Below are positions 22,974 to 30,659 of a stretch of DNA of 64,000 nucleotides, piece by piece. Source of the stretch: Acetobacter farinalis (GTDB taxonomy: Bacteria; Pseudomonadota; Alphaproteobacteria; Acetobacterales; Acetobacteraceae); NCBI RefSeq assembly GCF_026240015.1, contig NZ_JAPIUX010000006.1:1-64000 (forward strand). The letters are read 5' to 3'. Both the position numbers and the translations under genes were made by a program. Every line of letters starts with the position of its first letter. Within the stretch, counting starts at the first letter, position 1. The notes beneath the pieces were generated by a model. The model had not been told where the DNA came from and ran no database searches. It was given only the letters and a program-made list of their open reading frames with translations.

Positions 22974-25141
22974 ACCTTGGCCAGAAAGAGCTGGAATTTG
23001 GCTGGGGGTCCCGCACACCGGTTATCCTGCAGGTTGAAGCGGCGGAATGTGGTCTGGCCTGCCTGGCCATGATCATGGGCCATTATGGAAACCAGATTGA
23101 TCTTGCAACGCTGCGCCGCCGGTATTCCGTGTCGGTCAAAGGGGTTTCCCTGCGGGATCTGGTCTCCACGGCGGACAAGGTCGGTCTTTCCACCCGCGCG
23201 GTGCGTCTGGATATGGAAGACCTCCCCAACCTGCGCCTGCCCTGTATCCTGCACTGGAGCATGAACCATTTTGTGGTTCTGACAAAAGTAACGGCCAACA
23301 AGGTGGTTATTCATGACCCCGCCGTTGGCAAGCGTACGCTGAGCATGGGCGAAGTCTCGCGCGAGTTTACCGGCATTGCGCTGGAAGCTGTGCCCAACGA
23401 GAGTTTTCGCAAGCAGGATGACCGTGAAACCCTGCGCCTGCGGGACCTGTTCCGTCAGGTTGCCGGGCTGCGCCCTGCCCTTATGGTGCTGTTCGCACTT
23501 TCACTGGGGCTCGAAGTTATCGCGCTGGTCATGCCGATGATTTCTCAGGTGGTGATTGACGAAGTCATTGTCACGGCTGACCACGAGCTGATGATCACCA
23601 TTGCCTTTGGTCTGGCCCTGCTGCTGCTGTTGCAGATGCTTATTGGCTCTGTGCGGCAGTGGGCGGTGCTTATTCTGGGCACACGCGTGGGGCTGGAGTG
23701 GAACACCAGCCTGTTTGATCACCTCTCCCGCCTGCCGCTCGACTATTTTTCAAAACGCCATGTGGGGGATGTGCTTTCCCGCTTCAATGCTCTGGGAACC
23801 ATCCAGAAAACCATTACAACGGACATGGTGCAAACGCTCATGGACGGGTTGATGGCAATTGGTATGGCCATCATGCTGTTTATCTACGGCGGCTGGCTGG
23901 GCATGATTGCCATGATCGCCACAGGGCTGGATATCACGCTGCGTCTGATCACCTACCGTGTTTATCGGGAGGCATCGGAAGAACAGATTGTGATTGATGC
24001 ACGCCAGCAAAGCCATTTTATTGAAACATTGCGCGGCATGGCCAGTGTGAAGCTGCTGGGCCTGCGGGAACGGCGGCGCACAACATGGCTGAACCTGATT
24101 GTGGACAGCATCAACATCCGCCTGCGCCTGCAGCGGTATGACCTGATTTACGGGCGGCTGGGAGACCTGATTTTCGGGGCGGACCGCTTGATCATGATGG
24201 TGCTGGGGGCCAATGCCGTCATGCGCGGTGATATGAGTGTCGGGATGCTGGTGGCCTTCCTGTCCTATAAGGACCAGTTTGCCAGCCGCATTGGCAGTCT
24301 GATCAGCAGCGGGTTCCAGCTCCGTATGCTTAACGTGCAGACAGACCGACTTTCCGACATTGTAATGACAGACCCCGAACCTTCAGCACAGGGGATTATT
24401 CCCACTCCCCTCCGCGCTGAAGGGATGCATCAGGCGGCTTCTTTAACCTGCCTCAATATCTCGGCACGCTATGGCACACAGGACCCGTGGATCTTCAAGG
24501 ATATTTCTGTTGAAATTCCGGCGGGTTCCTCCGTGGCTATTGTTGGGCCCTCCGGGTGCGGTAAGACAACCCTGCTGAAAACCATGATGGGCCTGATGCA
24601 TCTGGATGAAGGGGTGATCCGGCTGGATGGCGCAGATATTGCCGCCCTCACTCTGGAAGGCTACCGGGACAGGATTGCCGGTGTGCTTCAGGATGATGGT
24701 CTGTTTTCTGGTTCCATTGCTGACAACATCAGCGGGTTTGCGGAAAATCAGGATGAGGACTGGTTGCGTGAATGCGCTTCCCGCGCGGCCATTCTGGAAG
24801 ATATCATGCGGATGCCCATGGGGTTTGAAACGCTGGTGGGCGATATGGGCAGCGGCCTTTCCGGCGGGCAGAAGCAGCGCGTGATTCTGGCCCGCGCCCT
24901 CTACCGGCGCCCGGAAATCCTGTTCCTTGATGAAGCCACCAGCCATCTGGATGAACTGACGGAACACAAGGTTGCAAACGCTTTGCGGGACATGAACATC
25001 ACACGCATTATGGTCGCCCATCGCCCGGCAACCATTGCCCATGCGGATACCGTTTACGTGTTCCAGCCGGGCGGGCAGCTTGTGCCGTATCAACGCCCGC
25101 AGCCGCAACCGCCGCAGCCCCCTGCGGTTGAAGAAGGATAA
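22970..25141 (+). CDS. C39-peptidase-containing ABC exporter (CvaB-like bacteriocin transporter)
   Basis: A 723-residue PCAT that cuts double-glycine leaders and exports the core peptide. N-terminal C39 peptidase: catalytic Cys27 in QVEAAECGLACLAM, His100 in MNHFVVL and Asp116 in HDPAVG, so the protease should be active. Six transmembrane helices lie at about 165-430. NBD: Walker A GPSGCGKTTLL at about 525, signature LSGGQKQRV at about 629, Walker B ILFLDEATS, and H-loop VAHRPAT. An odd Pro/Gln-rich tail (YQRPQPQPPQPP) ends the protein. With the HlyD gene it forms a two-gene operon; its likely substrates are the SGG-leader peptides at 18917 and 20567. Confidence 0.93.
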   Translation: MNLGQKELEFGWGSRTPVILQVEAAECGLACLAMIMGHYGNQIDLATLRRRYSVSVKGVSLRDLVSTADKVGLSTRAVRLDMEDLPNLRLPCILHWSMNHFVVLTKVTANKVVIHDPAVGKRTLSMGEVSREFTGIALEAVPNESFRKQDDRETLRLRDLFRQVAGLRPALMVLFALSLGLEVIALVMPMISQVVIDEVIVTADHELMITIAFGLALLLLLQMLIGSVRQWAVLILGTRVGLEWNTSLFDHLSRLPLDYFSKRHVGDVLSRFNALGTIQKTITTDMVQTLMDGLMAIGMAIMLFIYGGWLGMIAMIATGLDITLRLITYRVYREASEEQIVIDARQQSHFIETLRGMASVKLLGLRERRRTTWLNLIVDSINIRLRLQRYDLIYGRLGDLIFGADRLIMMVLGANAVMRGDMSVGMLVAFLSYKDQFASRIGSLISSGFQLRMLNVQTDRLSDIVMTDPEPSAQGIIPTPLRAEGMHQAASLTCLNISARYGTQDPWIFKDISVEIPAGSSVAIVGPSGCGKTTLLKTMMGLMHLDEGVIRLDGADIAALTLEGYRDRIAGVLQDDGLFSGSIADNISGFAENQDEDWLRECASRAAILEDIMRMPMGFETLVGDMGSGLSGGQKQRVILARALYRRPEILFLDEATSHLDELTEHKVANALRDMNITRIMVAHRPATIAHADTVYVFQPGGQLVPYQRPQPQPPQPPAVEEG

Positions 25142-25169
25142 CAGTACCGCACCACGCGGCACCGCCTGC

Positions 25170-25201
25170 TGAACCCCCGATGCCCATGCGTCGGGGGTTC
25201 A
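25170..25201. terminator. Strong hairpin after the exporter operon
   Basis: TGAACCCCCGA (25170-25180) and TCGGGGGTTCA (25191-25201) form an 11-bp perfect stem 28 bases after the ABC transporter stop. No T tract follows on either strand. It lies between convergent genes and could stop or protect transcripts from both. Confidence 0.6.
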
Positions 25202-25249
25202 GTGCTTCAGAGCCCCGCCTATACCCCCAGTGCCCCTGTAAACCGTCTT

Positions 25250-26251
25250 TCAGCCAGCATCCGTGGGGGCATCCAGCCTCACGACCACCCGCCCCCGGAT
25301 ATGCCCATCCAGAAGATCAGACGCCGCTTTCTGCACATCAGAAAGCGGAATTTCTTTTACAATACCGTCCAGTTTTTCGAGATCAATCAGCTCAGACAAC
25401 TGCTGCCATGCTGCAAGGCGCTCCTCGCGGGGGCACTGAACACTGTCAATGCCGACCAGTGTCACACCACGCAGGATAAAAGGCGCCACCGTTGCCGGAA
25501 ATTCCATTCCCCCCGCCAGACCACACGCGGTGACCACACCCTGTAGCTGTATGGACGCACACACAGCCGCCAGCATAGCGCCCCCGGCAACATCAACAGC
25601 ACCGGCCCATCGGGCTTTTTCCAGTGGTCGCGTCAGTTGAAGCAAGGCCTGACGGGGTAGAATATCGCTCGCCCCCAGATCGCGCAGGGTCGGTTCCTCT
25701 TCCGGGTGCCCGGTAACAGCCGTGACCTGATAGCCAAGCCGGCTCAGCAGCATCACCGCCACGCTCCCCACCCCACCGGAGGCTCCCGTCACCACCACCG
25801 GCCCGCTTTTCGGGGTTACCCCTTGCTTGACCAGTGCCCGAACACACAGCATGGCGGTATAGCCTGCTGTCCCCAGGGCCATGGCCTGCCGGGTGCTCAA
25901 TGCGGCTGGCAGAGGAATCAGCCACTCTCCCGGCACCCGCGCCCGCTCAGCCAGCCCGCCCCAGTGGCGTTCTCCCACACCCCACCCATTCAGCACCACA
26001 GATTGACCAGCAACCAGACCGGGATGAGAGGAGTGTTCAACTGTTCCGGCAAAATCAACACCCGGAATCATCGGCCATGCCCGAAGAATGGGGCCTCTCC
26101 CGGTCAAGGCCAAAGCATCCTTGTAGTTCAGGGTTGACCATTCCACCCGCACCGTCACATCCCCGGGGGGCAACTGGTCCTCCGCAAGAGAACACTGGCG
26201 GACAACCTGACCGCCCGCGTCTGTTTTTTCAATCAGTACCGCTTTGAACAT
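25250..26251 (-). CDS. MDR-family oxidoreductase, acrylyl-CoA reductase-like (YhdH/AcuI)
   Basis: A 333-residue zinc-free medium-chain reductase. The N-terminal GroES-like fold includes VRVEWSTLNYKDALALTG and PMIPGVDFAGTV, the pattern of the YhdH/AcuI group. The Rossmann motif is VTGASGGVGSVAVMLLSRLG, and LRGVTLVGIDSVQCP is another group marker. AcuI reduces acryloyl-CoA to propionyl-CoA with NADPH and guards against acrylate; the substrate here is inferred from family. A single gene, convergent with the exporter operon, with about 260 bases upstream shared with the CBS-domain protein gene. Confidence 0.9.
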   Translation of the reverse strand: MFKAVLIEKTDAGGQVVRQCSLAEDQLPPGDVTVRVEWSTLNYKDALALTGRGPILRAWPMIPGVDFAGTVEHSSHPGLVAGQSVVLNGWGVGERHWGGLAERARVPGEWLIPLPAALSTRQAMALGTAGYTAMLCVRALVKQGVTPKSGPVVVTGASGGVGSVAVMLLSRLGYQVTAVTGHPEEEPTLRDLGASDILPRQALLQLTRPLEKARWAGAVDVAGGAMLAAVCASIQLQGVVTACGLAGGMEFPATVAPFILRGVTLVGIDSVQCPREERLAAWQQLSELIDLEKLDGIVKEIPLSDVQKAASDLLDGHIRGRVVVRLDAPTDAG

Positions 26252-26517
26252 GGTCTTGCTTTTCCATGGTGAGGAGGAGCCTTATGGCAGGCGTCCACCT
26301 GTTTTCTGATACGCTCTTTGGGCCTCTAACGCTCAGTCTGCCCCGAAAGTCACCCGGCACCCACGCTTTTAATCAGAGCTCATGCGTCAACAAAGAGTGA
26401 AGGCAGTGTGAGCCGCCGTGCAGCACATCAGAACAGGCACAAAGGACAAATTTAGGAAAATAAATTAGGATTTTAAAAAGCCAGAAGTTATAACCTTGAT
26501 CGATAAGCTTTTTCTTT

Positions 26518-27852
26518 TTGAACTCCGAGCGTGTCTTGATCCTTTTTCTTCTGGGCGTTCTAGCCCTTTTTCTTCTGATAGCCGTCAGTATCCTGATTTC
26601 TCTTTCCGAGATTTCCTTTGCCGCAGCCCGTGATGTGCGGCTTCGGTCCCGTGCAGAAGCAGGAGACAAACGCGCCCAGGCCTTCCTTGCGCTGCGGCGC
26701 AACAGTGGGCAGGTGATCACTGTCCTTCAGATCTGCCTGAACGGTGTTGGGATTCTGGGCGGTATTGTCAGCTCGGAAATGCTCTCTCCACCCTGCGGAG
26801 ACCTGCTGCGTTACTGGGGTGTGCCAAACGGACTGGCTGAAAAAACCGGCTCCACCCTCAGCTTTATTATGGTGACAGGCCTGTTCGTGCTGTTTGCTGA
26901 CCTGCTGCCCAAGCGGGTTGCCATGAATGCGCCGGACAAGGTTGCCCTCTCCATTGGCTGGTTCCCCAAATTCGCGTTGCAGGTGCTGTATCCGTTTGTC
27001 TGGATTTTCTCCAAAGTTTCAGATGCTGTTCTCCGCGCCCTGAAAATTCCCGCCGCCTCCGCCGTGGAACCCGTAACCCCGGAAGACCTGCGGGCCATTC
27101 TGGCTGCTGGCACGGCATCGGGTGTCCTGCTGGAGCAGGAACACCAGATGATCCAGAATGTGCTGGGGCTGCAGGACCGCTCGATTACCTCCGCCATGAC
27201 CCCGCGTGACGAAATTGTTTTTCTGGACGTGCAGGACAATGCGGACATCAACTACGAAAAAGTGCGGGCCAAACCCTACTCCCGTTATCCGCTGTGCGAT
27301 GGCGGGCTGGACAAGGTTATTGGCTCCATCCGTGCGGAAGACGTTCTGGCATCCGTTGTGGACCCCACCCGTATCCCTGAAGATCAGGCCCCACGCACCA
27401 CTCCCATTTTCCGCATGCGGCGCGATGTGCTCTCCGTGCCCGAAACACTCAACCTGTGGGATACGCTGGCCCAGTTTGACACGCATGGCGTTGGTTTCGC
27501 CCTGATTGTGAATGAATACGGGCTGGTCGTCGGGTTGATTACCTTCAAGGACATCATGGGGGCACTCATGGATGGTCTGGCCAATCCGTTTGAAGAGCAG
27601 GCCATTGTCCGGCGTGATGAAAATTCCTGGCTGATTGATGGCGCCGCCCCGATTGGGGACGTGATGCGAGAGTTGCATGTGCTCGAACTGCCCGACAGCG
27701 CCCAGTTTGACACCATTGGCGGTTTTGTCATGCACCGGCTGCGCCGCATGGCCCGCAAAGCGGACCGGGTGGATGCGGGGGGCTTCCGGTTTGAGGTGGT
27801 GGATGTGGAGGGCTTCCGTATCAATCAACTTCTCGTCACCCGTTTGACCTGA
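26518..27852 (+). CDS. CNNM/hemolysin-C-like membrane protein with CBS domains
   Basis: A 444-residue inner-membrane protein of the UPF0053/CorB-YfjD family, linked to Mg2+/Co2+ transport and in some bacteria mislabelled as hemolysin. Residues 1-190 form a DUF21 domain with four hydrophobic segments (VLILFLLGVLALFLL; ISLSEISFAAARDVRLRSRA; FADLLPKRVAM). A CBS pair follows at about 215-360 (MTPRDEIVFLDV, FALIVNEYGLVVGLIT), then a CorC_HlyC domain (GAAPIGDVMRELHV, GGFVMHRL). It begins with TTG at 26518 without a clear ribosome binding site; no in-frame ATG is near, and the first hydrophobic segment supports this start. Confidence 0.87.
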   Translation: MNSERVLILFLLGVLALFLLIAVSILISLSEISFAAARDVRLRSRAEAGDKRAQAFLALRRNSGQVITVLQICLNGVGILGGIVSSEMLSPPCGDLLRYWGVPNGLAEKTGSTLSFIMVTGLFVLFADLLPKRVAMNAPDKVALSIGWFPKFALQVLYPFVWIFSKVSDAVLRALKIPAASAVEPVTPEDLRAILAAGTASGVLLEQEHQMIQNVLGLQDRSITSAMTPRDEIVFLDVQDNADINYEKVRAKPYSRYPLCDGGLDKVIGSIRAEDVLASVVDPTRIPEDQAPRTTPIFRMRRDVLSVPETLNLWDTLAQFDTHGVGFALIVNEYGLVVGLITFKDIMGALMDGLANPFEEQAIVRRDENSWLIDGAAPIGDVMRELHVLELPDSAQFDTIGGFVMHRLRRMARKADRVDAGGFRFEVVDVEGFRINQLLVTRLT

Positions 27853-27861
27853 AGCACTCCT

Positions 27862-28068
27862 GTGCTGAAGGCTGTCGTGCTGGTCTCCCGGCACGGCATG
27901 CGCACCCATGGCGTGCCTGCTGGCCAGCATGATCCCCTTTTACCACAAAGGGCCAACACTCTGGCGGACGGAAAGACCCGCCTCCCTCACGCCTGCATTA
28001 CGCAGGATATGGAACACGTTTCTGCGCAGACTATTCAGTCAGGACAACCAGAAGCACAGGCTTTATGA
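27862..28068 (+). pseudogene. Remnant of a histidine acid phosphatase N-terminus
   Basis: The first residues (VLKAVVLVSRHGMRTH) carry the RHGxR phosphohistidine motif that opens histidine acid phosphatases and phytases, but sequence after about residue 30 is not recognisable and the frame stops after 68 codons, where the family needs about 400. No signal peptide precedes the motif. It starts 9 bases after the CBS-protein stop. The stretch up to 28189 otherwise holds no gene. Call based on one motif. Confidence 0.4.
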
Positions 28069-28189
28069 TTTTTTAAAGAACACTGATTTATAGTATTCAA
28101 GAGACAATATTTGTTGAAATCAGGTCTTCAGAACTTTAAAATTTTCTGACTACACGGTTTTGTTTACGCCTGAACCAAGGATAAAAGCC

Positions 28190-28351
28190 ATGTCTTCCAA
28201 AACAACACCTGAAAAACCCCCTTCAAAAACTCTGGCCTCCATTGCCGCCAGAGGCCTCAGCCATCCGGACGCTCTCACTCTGGAAGAAATAAAGGAATTG
28301 TGCGGCCGCGTTCTTTCGGAAGAAAACAAGCGCGATCACCACGGGCACTGA
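28190..28351 (+). CDS. Small conserved-type hypothetical protein, 53 residues
   Basis: A short soluble protein: a Lys/Pro/Ser-rich start (MSSKTTPEKPPSKTL) then two predicted helices, ASIAARGLSHPDAL and TLEEIKELCGRVLSEENKRD. The pattern 'A..AL..P..LT.EEI..L...VLS' is one I associate with small alphaproteobacterial proteins of unknown function. AAGGAT lies 7 nt before the ATG. A frame open upstream to 28160 has no binding site. Confidence 0.6.
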   Translation: MSSKTTPEKPPSKTLASIAARGLSHPDALTLEEIKELCGRVLSEENKRDHHGH

Positions 28352-28532
28352 ACCGCAGGACAGGCAGAAACTTCCGCCGCCTGAAACCGTTGAAAGGCTC
28401 TACACGTCTGGAAACACTGGGAGGCAAAACGTCATCCGCCTTTCTGGCTGATTTAAAAGGTTTCCCCGCGTCCAAAAAATTGCCAGAATCCCCTGTCTGA
28501 TTATTGTCCAATAGCAACAAGAGTATCCTTTC

Positions 28533-28949
28533 ATGACGATCAAAAAAGCGGCTCTCTTCCTTCTCCCTGCACTTCTGCTGTCTGCCTGTGCAGAAACGCC
28601 AATGGGCCCCACGGCCATGGTTCTGCCCGGCAAAGGCAAGAGCTATGCAGCCTTCCAGCAGGAACAGGACTTCTGCCGCTCACAGGCCAGTGCCGCCGTG
28701 CAGGGCCAGGCAGAACGCCAGAACCACAAGGCTATTTATGGCGGTCTGGCTGCCACGGCGCTGGGTGCTGGTCTGGGTGCGGCTGCGGGTGGCGGCGCTG
28801 GCGCTGGCATCGGGGCCGGAGCGGGTGCTCTGGGCGGCGCTCTGGGTGGTGGCCTGTATTCCAAAAACCAGCAGGGCTCTATCCAGACGCAATACAACAA
28901 TGCCTATGTGCAGTGCATGGTTGCTTACAAGAACGTCATCCCCAGATAA
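28533..28949 (+). CDS. Glycine-zipper lipoprotein
   Basis: A 138-residue predicted outer-membrane or periplasmic lipoprotein. The signal peptide ends in lipobox LLSAC (Cys19). A polar segment with FCRSQA follows. Residues 67-105 form a glycine-zipper (GGLAATALGAGLGAAAGGGA, then further G/A repeats) like the Rick_17kDa/OmpA-associated 2TM-glycine-zipper families. The end QYNNAYVQCMVAYKNVI has a Cys that may pair with the earlier one. Probably envelope structure or stress; exact role unknown. A single gene with its own ribosome binding region, upstream of mobA. Confidence 0.85.
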   Translation: MTIKKAALFLLPALLLSACAETPMGPTAMVLPGKGKSYAAFQQEQDFCRSQASAAVQGQAERQNHKAIYGGLAATALGAGLGAAAGGGAGAGIGAGAGALGGALGGGLYSKNQQGSIQTQYNNAYVQCMVAYKNVIPR

Positions 28950-29075
28950 GAGCGACTGGCAGCGCTCTCTTTTTTCGCGTTCAGGTGGCCCGCTTTGCCG
29001 GGTCACTTTTTTTGCCCGGCACTTGCCGTTCGCCGCCTTGCCTAAAAACTCTTGCCTCTCTCTGGCAGGAAGCAG

Positions 29076-29699
29076 ATGCTCCGCTCCATGAGCGCCTCCC
29101 CTTCCCTCCCGCGTCTTGCAGCCCTTGTTCTGGCTGGCGGTACCGGCACCCGCATGGGTGGATGTGACAAACCCCTTCTCCCGCTCTCCGGGCACCGGAC
29201 CGTGCTGGATTTCGTTCTGGCCGCCCTGCGCCCCCACTGCGCGGCCATCGCCCTGAGTGCGAATGGAAACCCCTCCCGCTTTGCCCCATGGGGGCTTCCC
29301 GTTTTACCGGATACGCAGGCAGACATGGGGCCGCTGGCGGGCATTCTGGAAGGGTTGCTCTGGGCTGAATCGCAGAACTGCTCTGTCCTGATAACAGTGC
29401 CAGGCGACACACCGTTCATCCCGCCTGACCTGCCCCTGCATGTGCTGCCAGCCCCTGCCGTCGCGGTTTCAGAAAACCAGCGGCACCATCTGGTGGCAAG
29501 CTGGCCCGTTTCGTGTCGGGCCGCCCTTCAGACGTGGCTGGCCCAGCCCGAGCATCCTGACAAACGTCGCATCCGCAGTTTTGCCGCAACACTTGGCATG
29601 CGCGATGTCCTGTTTCCAGACCAGACGCCTGATCTGTTTTTCAACATCAATACACCGGATGACTATGCCTGCGCCCGCGCACTGGCCGAAAGGAACTGA
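29076..29699 (+). CDS. mobA: Molybdenum cofactor guanylyltransferase
   Basis: MobA attaches GMP to molybdopterin to make the bis-MGD cofactor of enzymes such as formate dehydrogenase. The 207-residue protein has the nucleotidyltransferase P-loop-like motif LVLAGGTGTRMGGCDKPLLPL, the LPDTQADMGPLAGILEGL segment that reads out guanine, and ITVPGDTPFIP with the metal-binding Asp. The C-terminal FFNINTPDDYACARA is the usual MobA ending. AGGAAG precedes the ATG at 29076. It precedes fdhD by 3 bases, so the two are co-transcribed and both serve molybdoenzyme maturation. Confidence 0.94.
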   Translation: MLRSMSASPSLPRLAALVLAGGTGTRMGGCDKPLLPLSGHRTVLDFVLAALRPHCAAIALSANGNPSRFAPWGLPVLPDTQADMGPLAGILEGLLWAESQNCSVLITVPGDTPFIPPDLPLHVLPAPAVAVSENQRHHLVASWPVSCRAALQTWLAQPEHPDKRRIRSFAATLGMRDVLFPDQTPDLFFNINTPDDYACARALAERN

Positions 29700-29702
29700 C
29701 GC

Positions 29703-30509
29703 ATGACTAGCCCTGTCATGACACAATGGGATGTACTGCGCTTTTCTGACACCACGGCAGAGCCAGCCACGCTGAACATTGCCGAGGAAACGCCCATCGG
29801 GTTTGTTTACAACAGCGTGCCTTATGCCGTGATGATGGGCACACTTCAGGACCTTGAAGATTATGCTTACGGCTTTTCCGTAACAGAGCGGCTTGTGTCA
29901 CAGGCTTCTTCTATCCGCTCCGTGCGGATTGAAACCGCGGAAGATGGCGTAACACTTTCTCTTGATATTGCCGGAGAGGATTTTCGCCGCCTGCTTCAGT
30001 CCCGCCGCGCCATGACAGGCCGCACGGGCTGTGGGGTCTGTGGCAGTGAAGACCTCAAAAGTCTTCACGCCGCCCTGCCCCCCGCACCCACCATGCCTCC
30101 GGTTCCCCTTGCTGCCATCCGTCAGGCCGTGAACCATCTGGCAGAACACCAGACCCTGAATGCGCAGGTGCATATGGTACATGGGGCCGCCTGGTGCGGG
30201 CCTGATGGTACAATCCGGATTATCCGTGAGGATGTGGGCCGCCATAACGCTCTGGATAAGCTGATCGGGGCGGGACTGCGGCAGAACATCTCCTTTGCGG
30301 AAGGATTCTGCCTGATTACCAGCCGCTGCTCCTACGAGATGGCGCAGAAAGCGATACTTGCCGGTTTTTCAACACTGGTTGCTGTTTCTGCCCCGACTGC
30401 ACGGGCATTGCAGCTTGCTGAGCAGGCTGGCCTGACCATTGTAGCACTTGCCCGAAATACATCACGTTGCCTGTTTACAGGCTCTGTTAAGAAAGAACCC
30501 AATAGCTGA
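29703..30509 (+). CDS. fdhD: Formate dehydrogenase accessory sulfurtransferase FdhD
   Basis: FdhD carries sulfur from the cysteine desulfurase to the molybdenum cofactor of formate dehydrogenase. The 268-residue protein has the active-site pair in TGRTGCGVCGSEDL and the later motifs REDVGRHNALDKLIG and ITSRCSYEMAQKAI, all typical of the family. It follows mobA almost directly in the same operon. No formate dehydrogenase structural gene is in the window. Confidence 0.96.
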   Translation: MTSPVMTQWDVLRFSDTTAEPATLNIAEETPIGFVYNSVPYAVMMGTLQDLEDYAYGFSVTERLVSQASSIRSVRIETAEDGVTLSLDIAGEDFRRLLQSRRAMTGRTGCGVCGSEDLKSLHAALPPAPTMPPVPLAAIRQAVNHLAEHQTLNAQVHMVHGAAWCGPDGTIRIIREDVGRHNALDKLIGAGLRQNISFAEGFCLITSRCSYEMAQKAILAGFSTLVAVSAPTARALQLAEQAGLTIVALARNTSRCLFTGSVKKEPNS

Positions 30510-30552
30510 ACGGGTTTCCACAAGAGTATATGAAAATCATACTCCATATAAA

Positions 30553-30581
30553 AACCCCCACAGGGTGACCTGAGGGGGGTT
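30553..30581. terminator. Hairpin between convergent fdhD and porin genes
   Basis: AACCCCC (30553-30559) pairs with GGGGGTT (30575-30581), with an inner CAGG/CCTG pair and a GTGA loop. On the minus strand AACCCCCC leads into a T/A-rich run (TTTTTATATGG), so it should serve the porin transcript; on the plus strand CTTATAC follows. Probably bidirectional. Confidence 0.65.
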
Positions 30582-30659
30582 CTTATACTCTGGAAAAGTA
30601 ACGCTTTTAACAGCAAGGGAAGTCTTTCAGACCTCCCTCACCATCACATCTGAAAGACT

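Noticed and set aside
28300..28500. 66-codon frame overlapping the small gene at 28190-28351
   Set aside because: Highly basic, no ribosome binding site and a large overlap with a more credible gene.
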